DNA of 64,000 bases from Candidatus Enterenecus stercoripullorum (GCA_018716015.1 DVKM01000057.1:62001-126000); one strand, 5' to 3'; counted from the first letter of the stretch, positions 9,670 to 19,133 are shown. Made by a program: numbers and translations. The notes: generated from the sequence alone by a model not told the origin.

Positions 9670-10635
9670 TCAGGCCTTGCCGTCACAGCCCAGGACATCC
9701 ACCAGCTTATGTTTGACCAATTCCTTGATATTGGCACGGGCAGGCTTCAGATACTCACGGGGGTCAAACTTTTCCGGATGGTCATGGAAGAACTTCCGGA
9801 TGGTACCCGTCATAGCCAGACGCAGGTCAGAGTCAATGTTGATCTTGCACACCGCCATGGAGGCGGCCTTCCGCAGCTGTTCCTCAGGGATACCCACTGC
9901 ATCGGGCATCTTGCCGCCATTCTCATTGACCATCTTCACATACTCCTGGGGGACGCTGGAAGAGCCGTGGAGCACAATGGGGAAGCCAGGCAGACGCCTA
10001 GAGACATCTTCCAGAATATCAAAGCGGAGGGGAGGGGGGACCAGCTCGCCCTTCTCATTACGGGTGCACTGGTCGGCGGTAAACTTGTAAGCGCCGTGGC
10101 TGGTTCCGATGGCGATGGCCAGGGAGTCGCAGCCGGTCTTGGAGACAAACTCCTCAACCTCTTCCGGGCGAGTGTAGTGGGATTCCTCAGCAGAGACCTG
10201 CACGTCGTCCTCGATACCGGCCAGAGCGCCCAGCTCAGCCTCGACCACAACGCCGTGATCGTGGGCATATTCCACAACTTTTTTTGTAATCTCAATATTT
10301 TCAGCAAAGGGCTTGGAAGAGGCGTCGATCATCACGGAGGTAAAACCGCCGTCAATGCAGCTCTTGCACAGCTCAAAGGTATCGCCGTGGTCCAGATGGA
10401 GGCAGATGGGCAGACCCGTCTCAATGATGGCGGCCTCCACCAACTTGATCAGATAGGTGTGATTGGCATAGGCGCGCGCACCCTTGGAAACCTGAAGAAT
10501 CAGGGGAGAGTTGACCTCTTTGGCAGCCTCGGTGATGCCCTGTACGATCTCCATGTTGTTGACGTTGAAGGCACCAATGGCATAGCCGCCGTTATAAGCC
10601 TTCTGAAACATCTCGGTAGTAGTGACCAGTGGCAT
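9670..10635 (-). CDS. fba: Class II fructose-1,6-bisphosphate aldolase
   Basis: AIGAFNVNNMEIVQGI, PICLHLDHGDTFELCKSCIDGGFTSVMIDAS, VEAELGALAGIEDD, IVLHGSSSVP. Confidence 0.97.
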   Translation of the reverse strand: MPLVTTTEMFQKAYNGGYAIGAFNVNNMEIVQGITEAAKEVNSPLILQVSKGARAYANHTYLIKLVEAAIIETGLPICLHLDHGDTFELCKSCIDGGFTSVMIDASSKPFAENIEITKKVVEYAHDHGVVVEAELGALAGIEDDVQVSAEESHYTRPEEVEEFVSKTGCDSLAIAIGTSHGAYKFTADQCTRNEKGELVPPPLRFDILEDVSRRLPGFPIVLHGSSSVPQEYVKMVNENGGKMPDAVGIPEEQLRKAASMAVCKINIDSDLRLAMTGTIRKFFHDHPEKFDPREYLKPARANIKELVKHKLVDVLGCDGKA

Positions 10636-10806
10636 GTTATTCAACTCCTTACAAAAATAAAGTGCAAAGGAAGATTTTCATACGTTATGATTTTAACATT
10701 CACAAAGAAAAAAAGCAATAGCTCTAGCAGTTTTTTCCGTACATCCGTGAAAAAAGTAGTGTAAATTCTACCAGCTGCATACACTGGCAGGGAGGAGTTG
10801 ATATCA

Positions 10807-11436
10807 ATGGTCCAATTGATCCCCTATAACCGCCGTGCCGCAGTGGACTACGCCCACAAGTGGGCATTCAGCCGAAACCCGGCCTACTACGATTTCAGCC
10901 CATTGGGAGGGGACTGTACCAATTTTGCCTCACAATGCCTATATGCCGGGGTGGGCGTGATGAATTTTACACCGGAATTCGGGTGGTACTATATCGACGC
11001 AGAGCAGCGCTCACCGGCCTGGACCGGAGTTCCGTTCTTCTGGGATTTTATGACCCGCCAGGAGCGGACAGTTGGCCCTTTTGGCATCAGCGTACCGCTC
11101 AGCTTATTGCGCCCGGGTGATTTTATCCAACTCCGATTTGAAACCAGCGGCGAGGTTTTCGCCCACACCCCTGTGGTGGTATCAGTAGGATTTCCGCCCA
11201 GGCCGGACAATATCCTGGTGGCGGCTCATTCCAACGATGCTGACAACCGCCCTCTGGACAGCTATGAAAAGGTAGTGGAGATGCGTTATCTCCACATTCT
11301 GGGTGCGTTTGCGCCAGCGCCGGAGAGTGAAGAGGAACCCCAGGAGGGGCAGCTCCCAGCCCAGCCAGAAGCCCAGACTGCCCCAGTTTCGCCATCTGGC
11401 GCGCCTGGAGAGGGGGAATTGACTTCTATTCCTTAG
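10807..11436 (+). CDS. Amidase_6-type (putative amidase) domain protein
   Basis: YNRRAAVDYAHKWAFSRNPAYYDFSPLGGDCTNFASQCLYAG and HTPVVVS...AAHSNDADNRPL; Pro/Glu-rich C-terminal tail. Confidence 0.85.
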   Translation: MVQLIPYNRRAAVDYAHKWAFSRNPAYYDFSPLGGDCTNFASQCLYAGVGVMNFTPEFGWYYIDAEQRSPAWTGVPFFWDFMTRQERTVGPFGISVPLSLLRPGDFIQLRFETSGEVFAHTPVVVSVGFPPRPDNILVAAHSNDADNRPLDSYEKVVEMRYLHILGAFAPAPESEEEPQEGQLPAQPEAQTAPVSPSGAPGEGELTSIP

Positions 11437-12478
11437 AAGATTCTGAAGAAGATTTTGAGTTTGACTGCTTGGGACGGCCACGGGACTTCCGACTGACGCG
11501 TCCCAAAGGGTTTGCCTGCGCCGCGGTGCGCAGGGAATCGCTGTCCACATGGGTATAGATTTGGGTCGTATTTAAATGCTCATGGCCCAATACTTCCTGC
11601 AAAGTGCGGACATCCACACCGTTTTGCAACATTAAAGTAGCTGCCGTATGGCGAAGTTTATGGGCGGAGTATTTTCTGCTGTCCAGGCCGGCAGCAGTCA
11701 GGCGATGCTTGATCATATAGTGGACTGCAGATTTGGTGATCCGGCTACGCTTTCGGGTGATGAACAGCGCGTTGGAATCTGTGGCTCCGGAATGGGCGCG
11801 GACGGCCAGCCAATCTTCAATGGCGCTTTGACAGGCCGCATTGAGAAAAACGATCCGCTCCTTATTGCCCTTTCCAAGCACCCGCAGGCGGTCGCCCTGG
11901 AGGTCGGACAGATTTAGGCCCACCAGCTCGGAAATTCGGATTCCGCAGTTCAAAAATAGGGTAATGATACAGAAATCCCGCTCCGCGTTATCCCCATCAA
12001 TGCTGTCCAGCAGCTGAATGCTCTCATCCAGCGTCAAGAAGCGTGGCAAGGTCTGGCGCTGCCTGGGAGAATCCAATTCTTGGACAGGATTTTCTTCCAG
12101 CAGTTTTGCCTTGCTGACCAGATATTTGTAGAAGGAGCGGATGGTGGCCACCTTGCGTGCGCGGGTAGATGCCAGCAGACCGTAACCGGTATGAGGGCTT
12201 TGAGGGCTTTTGGCCCGGTCACGACTCAAAAAACTGAGATAAGAATAGATGTCGGCCAACCCCACAGACCGGATCAACTCCAGGTCTACGTCGTCAATGG
12301 AAATCTCATCAAAGGCAGCACCGCGCGGGACCAAACCTTTTTCTAATTTGATGTACCGGAAAAAGGTCCGGAGATCCAAAAAATATTCATCTACTGTTTT
12401 TTTGGAATGGCCCTGGATGGTCTCGTGATAGGCCAGGAAGTCACGTAAAATCGCCGGGGCCTGTGTACGGTAGTCCAT
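11426..12478 (-). CDS. Tyrosine recombinase, XerC/XerD-like, stand-alone
   Basis: N-terminal SAM-like domain (ILRDFLAYHETIQGHSKKTVDEYFLDLRTFFRYI), catalytic HKLRHTAATLMLQNGVDVRTLQEVLGHEHLNTTQIYTHVDSD. Confidence 0.93.
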   Translation of the reverse strand: MDYRTQAPAILRDFLAYHETIQGHSKKTVDEYFLDLRTFFRYIKLEKGLVPRGAAFDEISIDDVDLELIRSVGLADIYSYLSFLSRDRAKSPQSPHTGYGLLASTRARKVATIRSFYKYLVSKAKLLEENPVQELDSPRQRQTLPRFLTLDESIQLLDSIDGDNAERDFCIITLFLNCGIRISELVGLNLSDLQGDRLRVLGKGNKERIVFLNAACQSAIEDWLAVRAHSGATDSNALFITRKRSRITKSAVHYMIKHRLTAAGLDSRKYSAHKLRHTAATLMLQNGVDVRTLQEVLGHEHLNTTQIYTHVDSDSLRTAAQANPLGRVSRKSRGRPKQSNSKSSSESSKE

Positions 12479-12550
12479 ATGATTTGAAATCGTTGAAACA
12501 CTGATTCGGGGTAGCGGCCCAGTCCCCAATGGGGCTATTCCCCAATCAGC

Positions 12551-12594
12551 CCCCTCCAACTAAACAAAATTTTTATTTTGTTTAGTTGGAGGGG
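12551..12594. repeat. Perfect 20-bp inverted repeat with TTTT loop upstream of the recombinase gene
   Basis: CCCCTCCAACTAAACAAAAT-TTTT-ATTTTGTTTAGTTGGAGGGG. Confidence 0.95.
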
Positions 12595-12695
12595 TTCGTC
12601 GATTCATCCTCCCTTCTGGTAACACCAGATTTTAAATCGAATATTATAGTTCCCTTCCGCTCAAACTAGCGTCAATGAGAAGGGAGAAAACATGT

Positions 12696-12875
12696 ATGAG
12701 TTTGATTCCGTGTACCCAGGACTGCAAGTTCCAGCAGGATGGATTATGCATGCTGGAACAGACATCGAACACCGGCGGACAAGCTAGCCCCAACGATCTG
12801 TGCCTGAATTTTACCCCACGTTCAAACCAATATGGCAACCGCCTCACGGATGTTGCCGATGCGAATCAAGCTTAG
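12696..12875 (+). CDS. Small Cys-containing protein (59 aa)
   Basis: MSLIPCTQDCKFQQDGLCMLEQTSNTGGQ...CLNF; recalled as a small protein family of Clostridia, sometimes labelled hydroxymyristoyl-ACP dehydratase; ribosome-binding site AAGGGAG upstream. Confidence 0.7.
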   Translation: MSLIPCTQDCKFQQDGLCMLEQTSNTGGQASPNDLCLNFTPRSNQYGNRLTDVADANQA

Positions 12876-14186
12876 GCCTTCCGGCGCGAATAACCTGCCG
12901 CTGCCGCGGGCTGGAACCAGGCATTTGGTAAATCCAAGCCGCCGAACCTCAGACAAGCGCTGACTGAGCGCATGAACCGCACGCAGCTCCCCGGTGAGCC
13001 CTACCTCCCCTATCGCAGCCAAATCGTAGGGCACCGGTTTGTCCCGAAAACTGGATGCCAGAGCTACGATCAGCGCCAGATCGGCGGCGGGTTCATTCAC
13101 AGTAAGCCCACCGATCACATTGACATAAAAATCACAATTTGACAGGGTTAACCCGCCCCGCTTCTCCAGTACAGCGTTCAACATCATCGCGCGATTATAA
13201 TCAAAGCCGTTGCTGGAACGGCGGGAATTTCCATAGGCCGACGGGGTGACCAAGGCCTGCAGCTCAGCCAGGACCGGGCGCACCCCTTCCATAACGCAGG
13301 TCACACAGGAGCCAGGCGAGTCCTTGGGCCGGCCGGACAGCAGCGCCTCAGAAGGGTTGGGGACCTCGGAAAGGCCCTTGTCCCCCATCTCAAATACCCC
13401 GATCTCGTTGGTTGCGCCGAAGCGGTTCTTTGCCGCCCGAAGGATCCGGTAGGAGCTATGCTCATCCCCTTCAAAATGCAGCACACAGTCCACGATGTGC
13501 TCCAACACTTTTGGGCCTGCAAGAGAACCTTCCTTATTGATATGACCCACGACGAACACCGTGACCCCCATTCCCTTCGCCAACTGCATCAGGGACATGG
13601 TGCATTCTTTTACCTGGGCTACACTGCCGGGCGACGACGTGGATGCAGTATTATAAATGGTCTGAATGGAATCGACGATCAAAATATCGGGGTGCTGCTC
13701 TTCCACCGCTGTGATAATGTCCTCTAAACTTGTCTCGGAATAGAGGTAGAGATCAGGCCCTGTAATCCCCAATCTCTGGGCCCGCAGTTTGATCTGCCGC
13801 TCCGACTCTTCTCCGGACACATAAAGGACCTTGGCAAACCGGCAGAGGTTGTCACAGATCTGCAGCATCAGTGTGGATTTCCCAATACCGGGAGCGCCCC
13901 CCACCAGCACCAGAGAACCCTTCACCGCGCCGCCGCCCAATACCCGATCCAGCTCATCCATCCCTGTATGGAACCGCAGTTCATCCGCCGCCTCGACTTC
14001 CGGCAGTGGCCTTGGGCGGCGCAAGGGCTCAGATGAATAAGCTGAAGCCCCCCTTTTTCGGTTCTCCGCCGCCGCAGGCCGTTCTATGACGGTATTCCAC
14101 GCCCCGCATGCAGGGCATCTTCCAAGCCATTTCGGAGTTTCGTTGCCGCATTCCGTGCAGTAAAACATGGTCTTAAATTTTGCCAC
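12822..14186 (-). CDS. radA: DNA repair protein RadA/Sms
   Basis: FYCTECGNETPKWLGRCPACGAWNT zinc finger; GGAPGIGKSTLMLQ Walker A; KNRFGATNEIGVF motif. Confidence 0.97.
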   Translation of the reverse strand: MAKFKTMFYCTECGNETPKWLGRCPACGAWNTVIERPAAAENRKRGASAYSSEPLRRPRPLPEVEAADELRFHTGMDELDRVLGGGAVKGSLVLVGGAPGIGKSTLMLQICDNLCRFAKVLYVSGEESERQIKLRAQRLGITGPDLYLYSETSLEDIITAVEEQHPDILIVDSIQTIYNTASTSSPGSVAQVKECTMSLMQLAKGMGVTVFVVGHINKEGSLAGPKVLEHIVDCVLHFEGDEHSSYRILRAAKNRFGATNEIGVFEMGDKGLSEVPNPSEALLSGRPKDSPGSCVTCVMEGVRPVLAELQALVTPSAYGNSRRSSNGFDYNRAMMLNAVLEKRGGLTLSNCDFYVNVIGGLTVNEPAADLALIVALASSFRDKPVPYDLAAIGEVGLTGELRAVHALSQRLSEVRRLGFTKCLVPARGSGRLFAPEGLSLIRIGNIREAVAILV

Positions 14187-14187
14187 A

Positions 14188-14931
14188 TCAGGTCCCTCCT
14201 GAGTAGTTTAGCAGCCGCAGTTCAAGCAGATAAGCCCCGGCCAATGCCACGGAAATTTTTCTCTGATAGGCGTCTGTCATGAGCAAGGACGCCTCTTCTC
14301 CGTTGCTCAAAAAGCCGCACTCCACCAAAATGGCCGGGCAGACAACATGTTCAAAGAGATAGACAGAGCTTGTAAGGAGCATGGCCTCCCGCTGATTGCT
14401 GTCATCCAGCACCTGGCGCAGGGATTGCTGCGTGGCATCCCCCCATTGCCGGCTCACATCTCCCTGGGCAAAGAACACTTGAGCGCCAGAGTATCTAGAG
14501 TCTGTAAAGTAATTTTGATGTATACTGATCAGCATGGCGTCCGGGATCTCGTTGACGATGGAGACACGCTGTTTCAGGTCTGAAACCTTTTTTTCTCGGA
14601 GCGTCTGGTAGCCATCCTCGTGCAGTGAAATATCCCCTGTGCGGGTCAGAACAGTTGGCACGCCGAGAAAGGCCATAAGCGCTTCCAGCTTTAGCACGAT
14701 GGCCAGATTGATGTCGCTTTCCTTGTTTCCACTGGCAGAAACGGCACCGCCGTCCTCCCCTCCATGCCCGGCGTCTAAGATCAGAGTAGGTGTGCTGCGC
14801 CCTTCCCGCCGGAAGCTGGAGACAGGCACAATCCGGCCAGCTTCTGCCAAAGTGATCCCCAGCACAAGGCAAATGCAGAGAATCATCCGAATAATCTCCC
14901 GTTTCAATGCACGTCCCCTCCTCTGCTTCAC
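14188..14931 (-). CDS. N-acetylmuramoyl-L-alanine amidase (Amidase_3, CwlD-like)
   Basis: LILDAGHGGEDGGAVSASGNKESDINLAIVLKL, SIHQNYFTDSRYSGAQVFF, AILVECGFLSNGEE. Confidence 0.93.
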   Translation of the reverse strand: MKQRRGRALKREIIRMILCICLVLGITLAEAGRIVPVSSFRREGRSTPTLILDAGHGGEDGGAVSASGNKESDINLAIVLKLEALMAFLGVPTVLTRTGDISLHEDGYQTLREKKVSDLKQRVSIVNEIPDAMLISIHQNYFTDSRYSGAQVFFAQGDVSRQWGDATQQSLRQVLDDSNQREAMLLTSSVYLFEHVVCPAILVECGFLSNGEEASLLMTDAYQRKISVALAGAYLLELRLLNYSGGT

Positions 14932-14971
14932 TCTATGAGAGAAAGGAAATATTCATGCCCTTTCTTTCCCT

Positions 14972-15766
14972 TTAGAGATAGGAGAAAACCTCATGATGGC
15001 ACTGGGAAACACTCACTGTAAGCTGCGGAAAGCGCTGGGCAAGCCAGTCTTGCAAAACGGGGCATACCACATTCTCTGTCGGGAAGTGGCCTGCGTCGAT
15101 GAGGTTAATCCCCAATGCCTTTGCGTCCAGAAATCCATCATATTTGATGTCCGAGGTCACAAAGGTATCGCATCCCATGGCAATGGCGTCTGCCAACATA
15201 CTACCGCAGGCGCCCCCGCCCACCGCAACTTTGTGCACAGGTTTTCCTCCGTCTACAAGACGGACTCCGTGAGCGCCAAGCAGCTGCTTTACCGCCTGGG
15301 CAAAATCATAGAGATTCTGCCTTGGCACCAGCCCTGTCCGCCCGATTCCATAGGGCCTTCCCCGCTCATCCGTTCCATCCTGATGAAGCTGCCCAATCTC
15401 GCTCAGCCCAAGTTTCAGCGCCAGCGCGTCGTTGACTCCGCCCGCTACCGCGTCCAGATTGGTGTGAGCACAGATGGCGGAAATATAGTTTTCAATCAAA
15501 TCAAGCAGGTTTCGCCCGGTAACCGTCTGGTCGGTAACAGATTTGGCGCCCCCCCAAATTACTGGATGATGGGCGACAATCAGCTGGGCGGCTCGCTCTT
15601 TTGCCTCCTGGATGACCGGCTGGGTGATATCGAGAGAGACCAAAATGCGGTTTACCTGCCGGTCACTGCGGCCTACCAGAAAGCCGGCGTTGTCAAAATC
15701 CATCTGCAAGGCAAACGGGGCTTTCTCCTGCAAAAAATCATATACATCCTGTACGGTAACCGCCAT
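14972..15766 (-). CDS. Nif3-like dinuclear metal center protein
   Basis: ALQMDFDNAGFLVGR, LIVAHHPVIWGGAKSV, ICAHTNLDAVAGGVNDALA. Confidence 0.93.
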   Translation of the reverse strand: MAVTVQDVYDFLQEKAPFALQMDFDNAGFLVGRSDRQVNRILVSLDITQPVIQEAKERAAQLIVAHHPVIWGGAKSVTDQTVTGRNLLDLIENYISAICAHTNLDAVAGGVNDALALKLGLSEIGQLHQDGTDERGRPYGIGRTGLVPRQNLYDFAQAVKQLLGAHGVRLVDGGKPVHKVAVGGGACGSMLADAIAMGCDTFVTSDIKYDGFLDAKALGINLIDAGHFPTENVVCPVLQDWLAQRFPQLTVSVSQCHHEVFSYL

Positions 15767-15769
15767 AGC

Positions 15770-16465
15770 TCATAACTCCTTTTGCATCTCTTGAATTCCC
15801 CGTAGAACCTCTGTGAGCATCTGAATTTGCCCCTCATCCCGCTGCCTGGAGGCAAGATGTCCGGATAGGGCGCGCATAACCTTTCCCGCTATCTTTTCCA
15901 GATAAGGCCCACGCAACGGATCCTCTCTTTGCTGTTTTCCCACCCACAGTTCCACTGGGGTGAACGGCGCCATATTCCCACCTGTCACAGCCCAGATGCT
16001 ATACAGTCGGTCCCCCTCTCGAGCAATCCGCTCCTCTTCGATCTGATAGCCATGGGATTGCAGCCACTCCCGGAGGCTGGGCCATGCCGTCATGGGCTGG
16101 AGAACCAGCTGTTTTCCTTTGGTCCAGGGCGCGGCGTCCAGGATGGCGGCGATGGTGTCTCCGCCCATTCCAGCGATGACAATGGCATCCACCTCATCAT
16201 CACAAACAGCCGTCAGCCCGTCGCACAGCCGGAAGGAGATCCGCTCCTCCACCTGGTACTGCCGCGCGGTCTCTCTGGCCCGGGCGAGGGGGCCTTCCCG
16301 CAGGTCCGCTGCAATGGCCTGCTGGATTTTTCCATGGAGGATCAGCCAAACCGGAAGATAGGCGTGATCCGTCCCCACATCGGCAAGACGCGCTCCGTAA
16401 GGCACCAGATCCGCCAATGCCCGTAGCCTTGCTGTCAGCTCCATGATTCCCTCCAACCATTTCAT
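15770..16465 (-). CDS. trmK: tRNA (adenine(22)-N(1))-methyltransferase TrmK
   Basis: RLRALADLVPYGARLADVGTDHAYLPVWLI, IAGMGGDTIAAIL. Confidence 0.93.
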   Translation of the reverse strand: MKWLEGIMELTARLRALADLVPYGARLADVGTDHAYLPVWLILHGKIQQAIAADLREGPLARARETARQYQVEERISFRLCDGLTAVCDDEVDAIVIAGMGGDTIAAILDAAPWTKGKQLVLQPMTAWPSLREWLQSHGYQIEEERIAREGDRLYSIWAVTGGNMAPFTPVELWVGKQQREDPLRGPYLEKIAGKVMRALSGHLASRQRDEGQIQMLTEVLRGIQEMQKEL

Positions 16466-16477
16466 CTCTGATAAAGG

Positions 16478-16502
16478 AAAAGAGCGGATATACCGCTCTT
16501 TC
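16478..16502 (-). terminator. Rho-independent terminator after DUF1858 gene
   Basis: AAAGAGCGG / CCGCTCTTT hairpin. Confidence 0.75.
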
Positions 16503-16516
16503 CCTTCTTTTCCAAA

Positions 16517-16723
16517 TTAACCGATGCTGGCGTTCAGCTTCTCAATCAACGCATCCACATCTACACCGTGTACCATACAGGCCTGCTCGACCGTCTCCCC
16601 CCGGGAGGAGGGACAGCCCAGGCAGTGCATGCCGATGGACAGAAAGATGGGAGCTGTATCAGGCGCGATGTCAAGAATATCGCCGATTACGGTATCTTTT
16701 GTAATCTGAGCCATTGGAATCAA
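16517..16723 (-). CDS. DUF1858 domain-containing protein
   Basis: ITKDTVIGDILDIAPDTAPIFLSIGMHCLGCPSSRGETVEQACMVHGVDVDALIEKLN. Confidence 0.92.
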   Translation of the reverse strand: MIPMAQITKDTVIGDILDIAPDTAPIFLSIGMHCLGCPSSRGETVEQACMVHGVDVDALIEKLNASIG

Positions 16724-16800
16724 CCTCCTTGCTATATGAGATTACGCCTCCAGTATACCCAAAACTGTCGCTTTTTGCAAGGGGGCCTTAAAAATTCCCC

Positions 16801-18000
16801 TTACTTTTCCACTCCGGAAAGAAATTGCTCCAAACGGTCCAGGCCTTTGTGAATATTCTCCATGGAAGTGGCATAGGACCAACGCACAAAATTAGGCGCG
16901 CCAAAGCCGCTGCATGGGACAGTGGCTACCAAGCCATGCTTCAGGAACGCGGAGCAAAAATCATCGCTGGTGCAGATGATTTCCCCACAGATCGTTTTGC
17001 CCAGCAGCTTTTCAATGTTCATCATCACATAGAAAGCGCCCTCCGGCTTGATGCAGCTGACCCCTTCGATCTGATTCATACGGGTTACAATATAATTTCT
17101 GCGCTCCTCAAACGCTTGGCGCATCGTCTCCACCTCGTCTTGAGGTCCATTCAAAGCAGCCACGGAAGCGGCCTGAGAAATGGCACAGGGAGACCCGGTG
17201 GAGTGGCTGAGATAGTTGCTCATCACTTTTGCCACAGCCTCATCCGCCAAGGCGTAACCGATTCGCCAGCCGGTCATGGCATATGCCTTGGAAACGCCGT
17301 TGATCAGAATGGTGTGCTTCCTGATCTCCTCGCCCAAACTGGCCACAGAGGTGAACTTCATTCCATCGTACAACAGACTGTAATAGATCTCATCGGAAAT
17401 GATGTACACGTCATGTTCTATGCAAACCTGGGCAAGGGCCAGCAATTCTTCCCTGCTATATACCATACCCGTTGGATTGGAAGGATTGTTGAGGATCAAA
17501 GCCTTGGTCTTCGGAGTAATGGACTCTTGCAGCTGCTGGGCGGTCATCTTAAAACCGGCGGATTCCTGCGCAGTGACGATCACGGGAGTACCCCCCACCA
17601 TTTTGATCAGTTCCAGATAGCTGACCCAGAACGGGGCCGGCAGGATGACCTCATCTCCGGGATTGACAAGCGCCCGCAGAGCGATATAGACGCAGTGCTT
17701 CGCTCCGCTGCTAACAACCACCTGGGATGGCTTATACTCAAGCCCACAGTCCTCCTTCATTCTGGAGCAAACCGCCTGCTTCAGCTGAACGGTGCCGGAG
17801 GCGGGGGTATACCGGGTAACATTGTCTGCGATTGCCTGTACGGCGGCCGCCTTGATATGATCGGGGGTATTAAAGTCCGGTTCTCCGGCTCCAAATCCAA
17901 TCACATCCACCCCATCCGCCTTCATCTGCTTGGCCAGCGCATCGATCGCCATGGTGGTGGATGCCTGAACCTGGGACGCCAAACGAGAGAGCTCTTTCAA
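16801..18000 (-). CDS. PLP-dependent aminotransferase (class I/II, AspC-like)
   Basis: IGFGAGEPDFNTPDHIK, NNPSNPTGMVYS, ISDEIYYSLLYDG, NGVSKAYAMTGWRIGY; TTG start after GGAGGG. Confidence 0.95.
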   Translation of the reverse strand: MKELSRLASQVQASTTMAIDALAKQMKADGVDVIGFGAGEPDFNTPDHIKAAAVQAIADNVTRYTPASGTVQLKQAVCSRMKEDCGLEYKPSQVVVSSGAKHCVYIALRALVNPGDEVILPAPFWVSYLELIKMVGGTPVIVTAQESAGFKMTAQQLQESITPKTKALILNNPSNPTGMVYSREELLALAQVCIEHDVYIISDEIYYSLLYDGMKFTSVASLGEEIRKHTILINGVSKAYAMTGWRIGYALADEAVAKVMSNYLSHSTGSPCAISQAASVAALNGPQDEVETMRQAFEERRNYIVTRMNQIEGVSCIKPEGAFYVMMNIEKLLGKTICGEIICTSDDFCSAFLKHGLVATVPCSGFGAPNFVRWSYATSMENIHKGLDRLEQFLSGVEK

Positions 18001-18178
18001 AATAATCCCTCCAAAACAGTTTACTTTGCATATTATATGCTTTAACTTGCATAATTGCAAGCCCTTTCCTATAAAAAGCAGAATGTTTTGCAGTTTTGTT
18101 TTTTGAGGATTGCAAAAGGTGTTATATCAATCGGCAAAGAGATGTTTGGCACGCCCGCAGGTCTTTGTGGCAGCGCAT

Positions 18179-18964
18179 CTACCGGCGGTTACCCTTTTGA
18201 GTATTCTTCCGATACAGCAGATATAGGCCATGCACCAGCAAATCGTGATCATAGGAGATCTCCCGTTTGCAGCGGCGGAAAATTTCGGGGACGTTCTCCC
18301 CAGTGGCAACTACCGTGACGGCAGGTGTGCCGGCTGCCGATTCCAGGGTCTCAATCAAGCGGTCGAAGGCACCGGAGTACCCGTAGACGATACCGGCGCG
18401 CATAGAGTCCACGGTGTTGCGTCCCAAAGGGCTGTCCACCCGCCCCATGGAGATATGGGGGAGCTGCGCCCCGTTTTGGGACAGGGCCTCCAGGGCAATC
18501 CCCATACCGGGCATAATCGCGCAGCCCTCAAAGGCTGATTGACTAAGGTAAGAAAAGGAAACCGCAGTGTGGGAAATAATCACAATCGCCGGCGTGGGAT
18601 ACAGGGCAACCGCCGCAACCGACGAGGCTACAATATCACTCCCAAGCTGGTTGTGTACATCCGCTCTGATATTAAGCCCTGTCTTGAGGCCTGGTCCGAC
18701 GACCAGCGGGGCGTTTCCGGTCAGGCGATGGATAGCTCTGGAATAGGTTCCTGTCACCGGCGGGACTACGCTGGAGAGAATGGAGCCTTTCACGTCCTCA
18801 ATATCAGCCCGGTAAAGCTGAAATACCTCCAGAATCCGTATGGCGCACTGGTCATCCGTCATTTTTCGGTCTGTTTCCAGTTCGGAAAGAAAGGAAAGCT
18901 GCCCGTTCTGGGTAAACAGCGCAAAGGTAGTTCGGGTATTCCCGATGTCGACGGCGAGGATCAT
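18179..18964 (-). CDS. coaX: Type III pantothenate kinase
   Basis: MILAVDIGNTRTTFALF, SSVVPPVTG, VGPGLKTGLNI, MPGMGIALEALSQNGAQLP, GRNTVDSMRAGIVYG. Confidence 0.93.
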   Translation of the reverse strand: MILAVDIGNTRTTFALFTQNGQLSFLSELETDRKMTDDQCAIRILEVFQLYRADIEDVKGSILSSVVPPVTGTYSRAIHRLTGNAPLVVGPGLKTGLNIRADVHNQLGSDIVASSVAAVALYPTPAIVIISHTAVSFSYLSQSAFEGCAIMPGMGIALEALSQNGAQLPHISMGRVDSPLGRNTVDSMRAGIVYGYSGAFDRLIETLESAAGTPAVTVVATGENVPEIFRRCKREISYDHDLLVHGLYLLYRKNTQKGNRR

Positions 18965-19080
18965 GTCATTCACTCCTCTTTCACAGAATAGGTATACGGG
19001 TATTATACACAAATTTTGACTTTCTGTCATCCTGTCCGGGAAAAACCTGGGGAAAATATTTGTCCCAGAGTAAAGCAGAA

Positions 19081-19125
19081 AAATTCCCAGGCCCAGGGGG
19101 ACAAGCCCCCAAAGCCTGGGAATTT
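19081..19125 (-). terminator. Rho-independent terminator of the leu operon
   Basis: AAATTCCCAGGC...GCCTGGGAATTT with inner GGGGGACAAGCCCCC; minus strand continues into TTTTTC. Confidence 0.9.
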
Positions 19126-19133
19126 AAAACTGC

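Noticed and set aside
9568-10764. 398-aa plus-strand ORF
   Set aside because: Antisense to fba, which has clear class II aldolase motifs.
12551-12594. Inverted repeat as a simple terminator
   Set aside because: It lies between divergent gene starts with no upstream coding end on either strand, so a plain terminator role is not favoured, though leader attenuation is not excluded.
16825-18045. 406-aa plus-strand ORF
   Set aside because: Antisense to the aminotransferase gene; no domain signal.
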